Source: an uncultured Flavobacterium sp.
Lineage (GTDB): Bacteria; Bacteroidota; Bacteroidia; Flavobacteriales; Flavobacteriaceae
DNA length: 64,000 nt
Assembly: GCF_951805225.1 (NCBI RefSeq)
Contig: NZ_OX638201.1
Span: 4,960,001 to 5,024,000, forward strand
Direction of reading: 5' to 3'
The notes beneath the pieces are model-generated. The model worked only from the letters and a program-made list of their open reading frames with translations, was not told the DNA's origin and ran no database searches. Below are positions 54,025 through 63,185 of the stretch, in pieces; within the stretch, counting starts at the first letter, position 1; each line of letters begins with the position of its first letter. Position numbers and translations under genes: made by a program.

Positions 54025-54143
54025 AAAGAAAATCGTGTGGAGAAGTTTAAAAGCTTCTCTGCATTTCACAAGAATGAAAGAATAAAAATAAGTTGTTGTT
54101 TTGAATAAATGAAGGATAACCCAAACTATTAAATCTACTAATT

Positions 54144-54353
54144 ATGTTAAAAAACATTTTAAACTTAGAAGGAGCTCAGGAATTAAGCATTTTCGAGAAA
54201 AAGAGTATTAATGGTGGTGCTTATCCGGTCGAGCCAATTTGTGGATACGTTACATGGAGCGCAAGCGAAACGGTTTGTTTGAATTATAATCCTTATTACA
54301 GACCTGTTTATCTAGGGAATAATAAGTGCTCAATTGTGGGAGATGCTTGTTAA
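54144..54353 (+). CDS. GG-leader peptide precursor 3 (4 Cys)
   Basis: The 69-aa frame has a 25-residue leader (starts MLKNILNLEGAQELS, ends SINGG). The 44-residue core is rich in Tyr and has four cysteines (PIC, TVC, NKC, DAC). Aromatic content and even cysteine number suggest a compact disulfide-bonded bacteriocin or signal peptide. No modification enzyme gene is nearby. Confidence 0.82.
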   Translation: MLKNILNLEGAQELSIFEKKSINGGAYPVEPICGYVTWSASETVCLNYNPYYRPVYLGNNKCSIVGDAC

Positions 54354-54382
54354 ATTGAGTTAGAAATATAAATAAATATAGA

Positions 54383-54574
54383 ATGTTAAAGAAAATTTTA
54401 AATCTTGAAAACGCTCAGAGAATCACAAAAAATGAGCAGAAAACAATGCAGGGAGGAATTCCTGAATGTTGGATTTATGCGATTGAAGCGGGATGTGTTT
54501 TAATACCTGTTGGAGGCACTTGTCCTATGGATACGTTGCCGGGTATTTGCGACTCGATTCGTCTTTGTTGTTAA
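54383..54574 (+). CDS. GG-leader peptide precursor 4 (6 Cys)
   Basis: The 63-aa frame has a 25-residue leader (MLKKILNLENAQRITK..., ending MQGG). The 38-residue core has six cysteines including a C-terminal CC pair and is rather hydrophobic. It lies 29 bp after precursor 3, so both are probably on one mRNA that ends at 54806-54843. Confidence 0.82.
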   Translation: MLKKILNLENAQRITKNEQKTMQGGIPECWIYAIEAGCVLIPVGGTCPMDTLPGICDSIRLCC

Positions 54575-54805
54575 TTTTTAACTTTTTTAGAAGTAATTGC
54601 GATATAGCCTTTTTTAGAATTTAGTCATGTTTTTTTTAATTTGTAGGCGCTCGATCGTGGAACATTGAGCAAATTCCCCACATTGATGATTGGTGTTGGG
54701 ATTCTTAGGGAAATTGGTCACTGAGTTGATTTTATTTGGTTAGGGTTAACCAGTGCCATGTCCTAAAGAAATTGGATTACTGATAATAACGTTTTTAAAT
54801 ACCTA
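54575..54805 (+). other. 231-bp non-coding stretch with imperfect direct repeats
   Basis: I find no gene here. Two 22-base segments are similar: CTTAGGGAAATTGGTCACTG (54704 on) and CTAAAGAAATTGGATTACTG (54763 on). TGGTCACTG near 54715 can also pair with CAGTGCCA near 54751. The stretch lies between the peptide genes and their terminator, and could be a long structured 3' end or a small RNA. Confidence 0.4.
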
Positions 54806-54843
54806 ACAGAAAGGAAAATTATTTCCTTTCTGTTTTTTTTTTA
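54806..54843 (+). terminator. Terminator of the peptide genes
   Basis: A perfect 12-bp stem (ACAGAAAGGAAA with TTTCCTTTCTGT), 4-base loop and ten T directly after it make this one of the clearest terminators in the window. It separates the peptide genes from the exporter gene. Confidence 0.93.
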
Positions 54844-54895
54844 GATATATATAAAGAAAAATAATCTTAAATTGCCCTGAATAAACTATTACAAA

Positions 54896-57088
54896 TTGAA
54901 AAAATTTACCAATTACATACAAGCTGATTTCAAAGATTGCGGCCCTACATGTTTAAAAATAATCGCAAAACATTACGGTAAAACAATCAATATTCAGGAG
55001 TTAAGAGATATTAGCGAAACGACTCGTGAGGGAAGTAATTTGCTTTTTTTAAGTGACGCTGCTGAGAAAATTGGGTTTAGAACTCTTGGTGTAAAAATGA
55101 GTGCCGACAGATTAGATGAAGCTCCGCTTCCGTGCATCTTGCATTGGAATCAGAATCATTATGTGGTACTTTATAAAATAAAAAAAGACACTTATTATAT
55201 TTCAGATCCGGCATTCGGTTTAATCGAATACAATAAAGAAGATTTTCTAAAATTCTGGATTGGAAACAATGCTGATGAAACTACTGAAGAAGGAATCGCA
55301 TTATTAATCGAAGCAACACCAAAATTTTATCAATCAGAATTTGATAAAGAAGAACACAAAGGATTAGGCTTTAAATTGCTGTCTCAATATGTTCTGAGAT
55401 ACAAATCATTTCTTATACAGTTAAGTATTGGATTATTTGCCAGTAGTTTGCTGCAGCTAATATTCCCGTTTTTAACACAAAGTATTGTAGATATTGGGAT
55501 TCAGAATCAGAATATCCATTTTATTTATTTGATACTTTTTGCACAATTGTTTCTTTTTGCCGGAAGAATTGGTTTAGAACTTATCAGAAGCTGGATATTG
55601 TTGCATCTTTCGACCAGAATCAACATTTCGCTGATTTCAGATTTCTTTATAAAATTAATGAATCTTCCTATTTCGTTCTTTGATGTGAGAATGACAGGAG
55701 ATATCATGCAGCGTATTAACGATCACCGAAGAATCGAAAAAATTCTGACCACTTCGTCTATAAGCGTTTTGTTTTCTGTGATCAATATGTTTGTTATGGG
55801 AGGCGTTTTGGCGTATTTTAACCTGCAGATTTTCTTTGTATTTTTTGTCGGAAGTATCTTTTACTTCGGATGGATTACTTTGTTTTTAAAACGTCGAGAA
55901 GTACTGGATTACAAACGTTTTGCCGAAGTTTCGCAAGAACAAAGCAAAGTAATGGAACTTATCAACGGAATGCAGGAAATCAAACTCCACAACGCCGAAA
56001 AACAAAAACGCTGGGGTTGGGAATATGTTCAGGCAAGACTTTTTAGAGTTTCGATAAAAGGATTGATTTTAGAACAAACCCAAACCATTGGTTCCTCTGT
56101 AATCAACGAACTAAAGAATATTTTTATCATATTCTTATCTGCAAAATTAGTAATTGACGGATCGATAACTCTGGGTATGATGTTGGCGATTAGTTCAATT
56201 GTTGGAAGTTTAAACGGACCAATCACCCAGCTTATAGAATTTGTGAGAGAGCTTCAGGATGCAAAAATCTCTTTGGCGAGATTGTCAGAAATTCACGAAA
56301 AAGAAGACGAAACCGATCAGGAAGAACATCAAACCCACGAAGTTCCGTATGACTCGGATATTGAGATAAAAAACCTTTCGTATCGTTATTTAGGATCTGA
56401 TATTCCGGTTTTGGATGATTTAACCCTTAAAATACCAGCCAATAAAGTAACGGCAATAGTTGGTGTTAGCGGAAGCGGAAAAACCACTCTGATGAAATTG
56501 CTTCTTAAATTCTACGAACCCGAAAAAGGGGAAATCAATATTGGCAATTCACAGTTGAGAAACATTTCGCAAAAAGCCTGGAGATCCAATATTGGCGCAG
56601 TAATGCAGGAAGGTTTTATTTTTAATGATACAATAGCCAATAATATTGCCATTGGTGTTGACAAAGTCGATAAAGAACGCTTGGTATATGCTTCAGATGT
56701 AGCCAATATAAAAGAATATATATCGAGTTTACCACTGGGTTATAACACAAAAATTGGCTCAGAAGGAACCGGAATGAGTACCGGACAAAAACAAAGATTA
56801 TTGATTGCAAGAGCGGTTTACAAAAACCCCGAAATATTATTCTTTGATGAAGCAACATCAGCATTAGATGCCAATAATGAAAAAGAAATTATGCGAAAAC
56901 TCGATATTTTCTTCAAAGAAAAAACCGTTGTGGTCATCGCACACCGTTTAAGTACGGTTATGAACGCAGATCAGATTGTGGTTCTGGATAAAGGAAAAAT
57001 TATCGAAATAGGATCACACTCGGCATTAGTACAACAAAAAGGAAATTATTTTGAATTGGTTCGTAATCAATTACAATTAGGAAATTAA
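54896..57088 (+). CDS. C39-peptidase ABC exporter (PCAT)
   Basis: The 730-aa protein combines three parts. The N-terminal C39 peptidase (1-150) has the catalytic Cys in DCGPTCL (residues 14-20), His in NQNHYVVLY and Asp in YYISDPA. The membrane domain spans about 160-440. The ABC domain (about 480-730) has Walker A GVSGSGKTT, signature STGQKQR, Walker B ILFFDEATSALD and the H-loop VVVIAHRLS. It cleaves GG leaders and exports the core. The start is a TTG at 54896, as no in-frame ATG precedes the catalytic Cys. It lies 3 bp before its HlyD partner gene. Confidence 0.94.
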   Translation: MKKFTNYIQADFKDCGPTCLKIIAKHYGKTINIQELRDISETTREGSNLLFLSDAAEKIGFRTLGVKMSADRLDEAPLPCILHWNQNHYVVLYKIKKDTYYISDPAFGLIEYNKEDFLKFWIGNNADETTEEGIALLIEATPKFYQSEFDKEEHKGLGFKLLSQYVLRYKSFLIQLSIGLFASSLLQLIFPFLTQSIVDIGIQNQNIHFIYLILFAQLFLFAGRIGLELIRSWILLHLSTRINISLISDFFIKLMNLPISFFDVRMTGDIMQRINDHRRIEKILTTSSISVLFSVINMFVMGGVLAYFNLQIFFVFFVGSIFYFGWITLFLKRREVLDYKRFAEVSQEQSKVMELINGMQEIKLHNAEKQKRWGWEYVQARLFRVSIKGLILEQTQTIGSSVINELKNIFIIFLSAKLVIDGSITLGMMLAISSIVGSLNGPITQLIEFVRELQDAKISLARLSEIHEKEDETDQEEHQTHEVPYDSDIEIKNLSYRYLGSDIPVLDDLTLKIPANKVTAIVGVSGSGKTTLMKLLLKFYEPEKGEINIGNSQLRNISQKAWRSNIGAVMQEGFIFNDTIANNIAIGVDKVDKERLVYASDVANIKEYISSLPLGYNTKIGSEGTGMSTGQKQRLLIARAVYKNPEILFFDEATSALDANNEKEIMRKLDIFFKEKTVVVIAHRLSTVMNADQIVVLDKGKIIEIGSHSALVQQKGNYFELVRNQLQLGN

Positions 57089-57091
57089 AAC

Positions 57092-58381
57092 ATGGCAGAA
57101 GATACATTTGAATTAAGAAGTGAAGAAGTACAGGACATTCTCACCAAAGTACCACATTGGATGATACGTTGGGGAACTGTTGTAATATTTGCCATTATAT
57201 TTTTGCTGTTTTTCGTGTCCTGGTTCATCAAATATCCGGACGTTGTAAATACCGAAATTATAATCACAACCAATATTCCACCGGAGAAAATCGTCTCGAA
57301 ATCATCGGGTAGAATCGAAGCTATTTTGGTACAGGATAAAGCCATAGTTGCTAAAAATACCACATTGGCGATAATCGAAAATACGGCAAATTATAAAGAT
57401 GTTTTTTTATTAAAAAGCATAGTGGACAAATACAATGTCAACGATTCAAAAAAAGCATTTCCGTTTGCATTGCTCAAAAATGCGCAGTTGGGAGAAATAG
57501 AAAGCGCATTTGCAGTTTTTCAAAAAGATTATCAGGCCGAACAATTAAATGAAGATTTACAGCCTTTTGAAGTCGAGAACAGAGCACAGATTTCAGAGAA
57601 AGTTCAGATAAAGGAAAGACTGGAAATTCTGCAACAGCAAAAAGTGATAAACGAGAGCGAATTACAGCTTCAGAAAAATGAAATTGCACGATTTGAAACC
57701 CTTTTCAATAAAGGAATTATTTCGGCACAGGAAATGGAAGCCAAGAAACTGACTTACTTGCAGGCTCAGAAGAGTTATAGAAGCTTGTTATCGTCGATTT
57801 CGCAATTAAAATCCACTTTGATCGATAATACAAAATCAAGTCAGAGTTCGCAGATAAACAGCACCAAAGAAGAAGTTAATCTGGGACGCAATATGGCACA
57901 ATCATTTTATCAGCTTAAAAAAGTGATAAAAGACTGGGAAATGGCCTATACGCTAAAAACATCTGTAAGCGGTGTTGTTACGTTTTTGCAGGTTTGGACA
58001 GAGAATCAAACGATAAATGTTGGCGATAATGTTTTTTCTATAATTCCCGACGCTAGAAATGGTTTTGTTGGAAAAGTAAAAGCACCGGCGTTGAATTCAG
58101 GAAAAATAAAAGTTGGTCAAAAAGTAAACATCAGACTGGCGAATTTCCCTGACAGAGAATTTGGAGTTCTTAGAGGGAAAATCAGAAACATTTCTTTGGT
58201 TCCGGACAAAGACGGAAATATACTTCTTGACGTTGCACTTCCAAACGGATTGCAAACTTCTTATAAAAAACAAATTGTATTTCAACAGGAAATGAAAGGA
58301 AGTGCTGAAATCGTAACCGAAGATTTGAGACTTATCGAAAGAATTCTGTATCAGTTCAAGAGCATTTTTGAACAGGTTTAA
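57092..58381 (+). CDS. HlyD-family secretion adaptor
   Basis: The 429-aa protein has a short cytoplasmic start, one transmembrane helix (about 28-48, WGTVVIFAIIFLLFFVSWF), a lipoyl-like domain (KIVSKSSGRIEAILVQDKAIVAKNTTLAII in pieces), a long coiled-coil (about 165-265) and the second lipoyl/beta-barrel part (SVSGVVTFLQVWTENQTINVGDNVF in pieces). It bridges the C39 exporter to an outer-membrane channel; no TolC gene is in this cluster, so the channel must be elsewhere. Confidence 0.93.
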   Translation: MAEDTFELRSEEVQDILTKVPHWMIRWGTVVIFAIIFLLFFVSWFIKYPDVVNTEIIITTNIPPEKIVSKSSGRIEAILVQDKAIVAKNTTLAIIENTANYKDVFLLKSIVDKYNVNDSKKAFPFALLKNAQLGEIESAFAVFQKDYQAEQLNEDLQPFEVENRAQISEKVQIKERLEILQQQKVINESELQLQKNEIARFETLFNKGIISAQEMEAKKLTYLQAQKSYRSLLSSISQLKSTLIDNTKSSQSSQINSTKEEVNLGRNMAQSFYQLKKVIKDWEMAYTLKTSVSGVVTFLQVWTENQTINVGDNVFSIIPDARNGFVGKVKAPALNSGKIKVGQKVNIRLANFPDREFGVLRGKIRNISLVPDKDGNILLDVALPNGLQTSYKKQIVFQQEMKGSAEIVTEDLRLIERILYQFKSIFEQV

Positions 58382-58641
58382 AATTCGTTTTTGTTTTAAA
58401 TACTTACTTTATTAACAAATTTTGTAGGTAATGTTTTTATTTTTTAACTATATAGTTAGTTTTTGTTGTTTGTAATGAATAGTTTTAATTGGATTTTTAT
58501 TTGTCGATCATTTAAAGTTTTTACTTAAAAAATGATCCTTTGGTTAGATTTAAAACATTAAAAATATTCTTGCGCAAGATTAGACAGGAGACTCAAATGT
58601 CTTTAATTGATTGGGTTATAACTAACAAAAAAACTAGAATT
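58382..58641 (+). other. 260-bp spacer before precursor 5
   Basis: AT-rich, with one 8-bp hairpin (GATCATTT at 58506-58513 with AAATGATC at 58530-58537). It probably holds the promoter of precursor 5, but I cannot place a convincing box. Frames upstream of the precursor ATG do not resemble a protein. Confidence 0.45.
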
Positions 58642-58821
58642 ATGTTAAAAAAGATTTTAAACTTAACTGGAGTAGAAAAGTTAACTGACAAGCAGAAGAA
58701 AAACATTACTGCTGGAGCTTGGAGATATTCAGATGCAACCGGAAATTGTGTTAGCCCAAGTGCTACTTGCGGAGGTATTTATCCTGTAAAATATCCAGGA
58801 AGCTGGTGTTGTGAAAAATAG
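58642..58821 (+). CDS. GG-type leader peptide precursor 5 (4 Cys)
   Basis: I start at ATG 58642 (59 aa). A longer in-frame reading from 58540 is not leader-like. The 25-residue leader (MLKKILNLTGVEKLTD...) ends in AG instead of GG, which C39 peptidases also accept. The 34-residue core is AWRYSDATGNC... with four cysteines, ending CCEK. It lies after the exporter genes and is followed by its own terminator. Confidence 0.8.
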   Translation: MLKKILNLTGVEKLTDKQKKNITAGAWRYSDATGNCVSPSATCGGIYPVKYPGSWCCEK

Positions 58822-58839
58822 TATATAAAGTATTTTTTA

Positions 58840-58875
58840 ATAGAGAGAAGGCTTGCTTTCTCTCTATATAATTTT
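58840..58875 (+). terminator. Terminator after precursor 5
   Basis: A 10-bp stem (ATAGAGAGAA with TTCTCTCTAT), 8-base loop, then a weak ATAATTTT tail. It starts 18 bp after the precursor stop codon. Confidence 0.65.
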
Positions 58876-58918
58876 AGAATTAAACCAAATTATAAATTAA
58901 CCCCGAATTACCTGTTTA

Positions 58919-60553
58919 ATGAAGAGAATTTTACTCCTTATTCTTGTTTTATTATTTCAAAACTCTTTTTCAAAACCCATAACTGAAACCCAAAAATTAG
59001 CTGCAACTTGTAAAGTTTGGGGTTTTCTAAAATATTATCATCCGAATGTTGCTAATGGAAATTTTGATTGGGATGAACAGCTTTTCAAAATATTACCAAA
59101 AATAGAAGAAGCAAAAACAGATGTAGAATTTTCAAATGTTATTGAAAAATGGATTAATTCTTTGGGGAAAGTTAAAGCTTATAAAGCTGAAATCTCAAAC
59201 GAAAAAGTTGATTATTTTGATAAAAACTTTGATCTTTCGTGGACACAAAATCCAGATTTTTTTTCTAAAAGTCTTTCTCAAAAACTCAAATTTATTGAAC
59301 AAAATAAAATTCAGGGGAGACAATATTACGTTGAACAAGGAATTGCATTTAGAAATGAAGTAGAATACACGGAATTCGATGATAAGGACAAAAACTTCCG
59401 TCTTTTGCTTTTGTTTCGTTTCTGGAATTATGTCGAATATTTCTTTCCGTACAAATATCAAATGGATCAAAACTGGGATTCGACTTTGATAGAATTTTTG
59501 CCCAGAACAATTAATCCTGTTTCTCAAACTGATTATTATTTGTCATTAAAAGAATTTAGTGCTAAACTAAATGATACTCACGCTTTGTTTGGAGCAAATA
59601 AACTATTCGATATTTTTGGCTGGAAATTTATTCCTTTTAAGGTCAAATTTATTGATAACAAAGCAATTATTGTTGGTTTTGAAAATGAATCGTTATCTAT
59701 GATAAACGATTTAAAAATAGGAGATGTTATTACTAAAATTGATGGAAAATCAATTGCTGATCTTTTAAAAGAAAATCAAAAATATATTGAAGGATCAAAT
59801 TATGCTGCAATCTTAAACAATATCGAATGGACGGTTTTTGGAGGGAATGCTGATACTTCCGAAATTGAATTTATAAGAAATGATAAAATAGCCACAAAAG
59901 CAATAAATCGATATGCCTATAAAGATTTGAAAATTAATTACGAAAACAATAGCGAGAAATATAAACTATTAGACGATAATATTGGATACGTTAATATGGC
60001 TGTATTAACTACAGATGATGTTCCGGTTATGATGGAAAAGTTTAAAAGTTCAAAAGCTATAATTTTTGACATTCGTAATTATCCTCAAGGAACTAATTTT
60101 GCTATAGCGGAATATTTAAATCCGGAACCGAAAGATTTTGTAAAATCAATGGATGTTGATTTAAGTTCTCCGGGACGTTATATTTGGAGAAAAGAAGATA
60201 GTCCTTGCTGGAAAATTAATCCGGATTACTATAAAGGAAATGTTATTCTTTTAGTGAATGAAAAATCGATAAGTCATTCTGAATTTACTGCCATGACATT
60301 AAAAGTTGCTCCAAAAACGACTATAATTGGCAGTCAGACTGCAGGGACGGATGGAGCAAATTACAGATTCGAAATTATAAAAGGTATTTGGTCTTCGTTT
60401 ACAACTTACGGTGTTTTTTATCCTGATAAAACAGAAGTTCAACGTATAGGAATCGTGCCTGATATTGAAGTAAACCAAACTATTTTAGGTATTCAACAAG
60501 GAAAAGACGAGATTCTGGATCGCGCAATTCTTTTTGCTAAAAACGGGAAATAA
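58919..60553 (+). CDS. Exported S41-family peptidase
   Basis: The 544-aa protein has a signal peptide (MKRILLLILVLLFQNSFS) and the N-terminal domain common to Bacteroidota S41 proteins (KVWGFLKYYHPNVANGNFDWDEQLF in pieces). A PDZ-like region (about 235-300; INDLKIGDVITKIDG) and the tail-specific protease domain follow, with the serine in NEKSISHSEFTAM and IIGSQTAGTDGAN. It is probably periplasmic or lipid-free extracytoplasmic. It follows the peptide cluster by 98 bp and could trim or degrade exported peptides; that link is inference from position. Confidence 0.87.
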   Translation: MKRILLLILVLLFQNSFSKPITETQKLAATCKVWGFLKYYHPNVANGNFDWDEQLFKILPKIEEAKTDVEFSNVIEKWINSLGKVKAYKAEISNEKVDYFDKNFDLSWTQNPDFFSKSLSQKLKFIEQNKIQGRQYYVEQGIAFRNEVEYTEFDDKDKNFRLLLLFRFWNYVEYFFPYKYQMDQNWDSTLIEFLPRTINPVSQTDYYLSLKEFSAKLNDTHALFGANKLFDIFGWKFIPFKVKFIDNKAIIVGFENESLSMINDLKIGDVITKIDGKSIADLLKENQKYIEGSNYAAILNNIEWTVFGGNADTSEIEFIRNDKIATKAINRYAYKDLKINYENNSEKYKLLDDNIGYVNMAVLTTDDVPVMMEKFKSSKAIIFDIRNYPQGTNFAIAEYLNPEPKDFVKSMDVDLSSPGRYIWRKEDSPCWKINPDYYKGNVILLVNEKSISHSEFTAMTLKVAPKTTIIGSQTAGTDGANYRFEIIKGIWSSFTTYGVFYPDKTEVQRIGIVPDIEVNQTILGIQQGKDEILDRAILFAKNGK

Positions 60554-60575
60554 AAATTGATTTTAAGCTCAAAAA

Positions 60576-61832
60576 ATGTTAGCATTAAAAAACAAAAAAT
60601 GGACTCTTTTAATGGTTTTCGTGGTACAATCTGTTTTGTATTCTCAAAAAACTAAAATTTTATACGATGTTTTTAGCATTTCTGGAAAGGTTATAGATTC
60701 AAAATCAAACGATAAAATTTCGCATGCTGATCTTTATCTTCTTAATTGCAATAAAAGTGTAGTCGCTAATTCAGAAGGAGATTTTCAATTCAATATTTCT
60801 AAAAGTAGTTTTAATGATAAATTAATTATTTCGGCTTTAGGATATTCTTCAGACACCATTATGGTTTCAGAACTTGAAAACAGGCAAAGTGAGTCCTTGC
60901 AGATTAAATTGAATAAAGAAAAAGACGCTGAGGTTTTGTTGAATGAAACAATTGTGGTTTCGTCTAAAAAGAAATCAAATACCTTGTCTGCAAAGGCAAT
61001 CTTAAGCAGAGCAAAGGAAAATATTGAAAAGAATTATTATCAAAAGTCATTCAATCAGAAATTCTTTTTTAGAGCTCAAACCAAAAAAGATAGTGTTTTT
61101 ACAGTAAATGAAGAAGCATCAATTGACACCTACAGTCCAAATGGAATTAAAGTTTCGGATGATGCTGCAGCAAATTATTTTGGAGAAATTCTACAATTTC
61201 GAAAGAAAGTAGATTCAGAAACAATTGAAAATTGGAAAGGAATCGGGTATTTTGGAGTGGTGATTTTTAGGAACATAATGTTGAGCAATCAGAATTTGCT
61301 ATATGAAACAGAAGACTTCGAATTAAAGAAAGAAGGAACAACAACTTATGGAGGTAAAAAAGTGTATGTAATTAGTTTTACAAATTTGGCACCTTCTATT
61401 TTTTCTACTGGTTTTGGAAATCCTGCAGCACAATCGGCAATAGGATTTATTTATATTGAAATAGATTCTTTTGCAATTGTAAAATTTGAACAATATGTAG
61501 TTTTAAATAGAAATAGATCAAATGATAATGATGATATTGTAATAGAATCGTCATTGAAAATGACTCAAACATATAAAAATGTCAACGGCCATTATTTTAT
61601 TAATTACTGTAATGAAAAGGTAGAAAGTAATTATTTTTCAGTGTCAAATAAAAAACTATTAAGCACTGAGAATTCGGATTATGATTTAATGTCGGAGGAT
61701 ATTATTACAGAAAAAGTATCGGTAATAAAAAGACCAATAGATCTTCTAAAATTGGACCCAAAATTTGTTGAAGATGTTGAATATTGGAAAAACAATAATT
61801 TTATAATCGAAAATAAGAAGATAGAATTTTAA
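60576..61832 (+). CDS. Exported CarboxypepD-regulatory-domain protein
   Basis: The 418-aa protein has a signal peptide (about 1-23, ending VLYSQ), a beta-sandwich CarboxypepD-regulatory domain (about 32-115; FSISGKVIDSKSNDKISHADLYL in pieces), and an unnamed region (about 130-418). Such domains commonly precede outer-membrane proteins, but this one has no barrel signature. It is 22 bp after the S41 gene, so the two are probably co-transcribed. Confidence 0.75.
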   Translation: MLALKNKKWTLLMVFVVQSVLYSQKTKILYDVFSISGKVIDSKSNDKISHADLYLLNCNKSVVANSEGDFQFNISKSSFNDKLIISALGYSSDTIMVSELENRQSESLQIKLNKEKDAEVLLNETIVVSSKKKSNTLSAKAILSRAKENIEKNYYQKSFNQKFFFRAQTKKDSVFTVNEEASIDTYSPNGIKVSDDAAANYFGEILQFRKKVDSETIENWKGIGYFGVVIFRNIMLSNQNLLYETEDFELKKEGTTTYGGKKVYVISFTNLAPSIFSTGFGNPAAQSAIGFIYIEIDSFAIVKFEQYVVLNRNRSNDNDDIVIESSLKMTQTYKNVNGHYFINYCNEKVESNYFSVSNKKLLSTENSDYDLMSEDIITEKVSVIKRPIDLLKLDPKFVEDVEYWKNNNFIIENKKIEF

Positions 61833-61835
61833 AAC

Positions 61836-62543
61836 TTACATTTTCAAATAAAACTCTTTTGTAAGTTCAATGTATTCTGGAGTATAAACATGTCTGTCGA
61901 TTTCGATAATTAATTCATCGATTTCGACTTCAGGATTTTCATTTCGGCTAAAAGCCAATAAACTACGTTTAATTTCAGACTTTGGAGTTCCTTTTACGCG
62001 GGTAATTTTTAGTGGGTATAATTCAGATTCCTTTGCTAAAGCAATGAAGTTTTCTTCTTCTTTAAAAGGAAGAATTACGGCAAATATTCCGTGTTCAGAA
62101 AGTAATAAATCGGCAGCTTCAATTAGTTCTTCAAAAGGCATTGCATCTTGAAAACGAGCTAAATCACGTTGTTCATTTTCTGTTTTATAATCTTCTGAGT
62201 AAAAAGGAGGATTTGAAACAATTAGATCGTATTCGTCTTCTGGTTCATCAATAAATTCGTCTAAACCTGCATGAAAGCAAAATAACCGATCTCCCCAAGG
62301 TGAACTTTCAAAATTTCCAACAGCTTGTTCGTAAGCATCTTCATCAATTTCCAGAGCATCAATTTGTTCAGCATGAGTTCGCTGAGCAAGCATCAAAGCA
62401 ATAATTCCGGTTCCTGCACCAATGTCTAAAACACTAAACGGATTGTGATTTATCGGAGCCCAAGAACCTAATAAAACCCCATCTGTTCCTACTTTCATAG
62501 CGGTTTTATCTTGTGCAACAGAAAATTGTTTGAATTGAAACAT
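61836..62543 (-). CDS. trmN6: tRNA1(Val) adenine-N6 methyltransferase-like
   Basis: The 235-aa protein starts FQFKQFSVAQDKTAMKVGTDG and has a SAM-binding motif (LDIGAGTGIIALML) and the NPPF catalytic motif in SNPPFYSEDYK. This is the YfiC/TrmN6 layout, an enzyme methylating A37 of tRNA-Val. Length fits. It ends 3 bp from the convergent CarboxypepD-domain gene. Confidence 0.87.
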   Translation of the reverse strand: MFQFKQFSVAQDKTAMKVGTDGVLLGSWAPINHNPFSVLDIGAGTGIIALMLAQRTHAEQIDALEIDEDAYEQAVGNFESSPWGDRLFCFHAGLDEFIDEPEDEYDLIVSNPPFYSEDYKTENEQRDLARFQDAMPFEELIEAADLLLSEHGIFAVILPFKEEENFIALAKESELYPLKITRVKGTPKSEIKRSLLAFSRNENPEVEIDELIIEIDRHVYTPEYIELTKEFYLKM

Positions 62544-62645
62544 CAGATTTAAAATTTAAGATTAACGAATGCTGATTTTTCTTTAATAAGAAAGTGAAAT
62601 TTTTATTTTCGGTTAAACAAATGACCGATTAAACAGATCAACTTT

Positions 62646-63170
62646 TTAAAGGTACATTTCCACCAATCCTTCAGGCAGATTCATGATAACTTTTTTGTTT
62701 TCACGATCAATTTTTACAAGAAAATGATCGATCATCGGAATTAGCATTTCGACTTCGCCATTTAAAACTTCAAAAAGAGGTTGAGCGGTTGAATCGTTTA
62801 CGGCAACAATTTTTCCAAAAACGCCTAAACGTTGATCTTCAATTTCAAAACCGATAACTTCGTGAAAATAAAATTTATTGCCAGAGAGTTTTGGCAACAT
62901 GCTTAACGGAAGATAGATCGCGTTGCCAAGTAGAGCATCGGCTTCTTCCTCATTATTTACATCTTCAAAACGAATTCTAAGAAAATCGTTTTTATGTAAA
63001 GAACTTGTTTCAATAAAAAAAGGAACCAAGTGTTTGTTGCATTCAACAAACACTGATTCCAGATTTTCGTATAACTCAGGTTCGTCCGTGTCTAAATAAG
63101 CCAGAACTTCACCTTTGAAACTAAATTTTTTAGCGATTTTACCTAAATAAAAACATTCTTCTTTACGCAT
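62646..63170 (-). CDS. rimM: 16S rRNA processing factor RimM
   Basis: The 174-aa protein has the N-terminal RimM barrel (YLGKIAKKFSFKGEVLAYLDTDEPE, in pieces) and a C-terminal PRC-barrel (YFHEVIGFEIEDQRLGVFGKI, ending MIPMIDHFLVKIDRENK and LPEGLVEMYL). It helps mature 30S subunits by binding ribosomal protein S19. It lies 15 bp after rpsP on the same strand, the usual rpsP-rimM arrangement. Confidence 0.95.
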   Translation of the reverse strand: MRKEECFYLGKIAKKFSFKGEVLAYLDTDEPELYENLESVFVECNKHLVPFFIETSSLHKNDFLRIRFEDVNNEEEADALLGNAIYLPLSMLPKLSGNKFYFHEVIGFEIEDQRLGVFGKIVAVNDSTAQPLFEVLNGEVEMLIPMIDHFLVKIDRENKKVIMNLPEGLVEMYL

Positions 63171-63185
63171 TCTCGCTAAATATAA

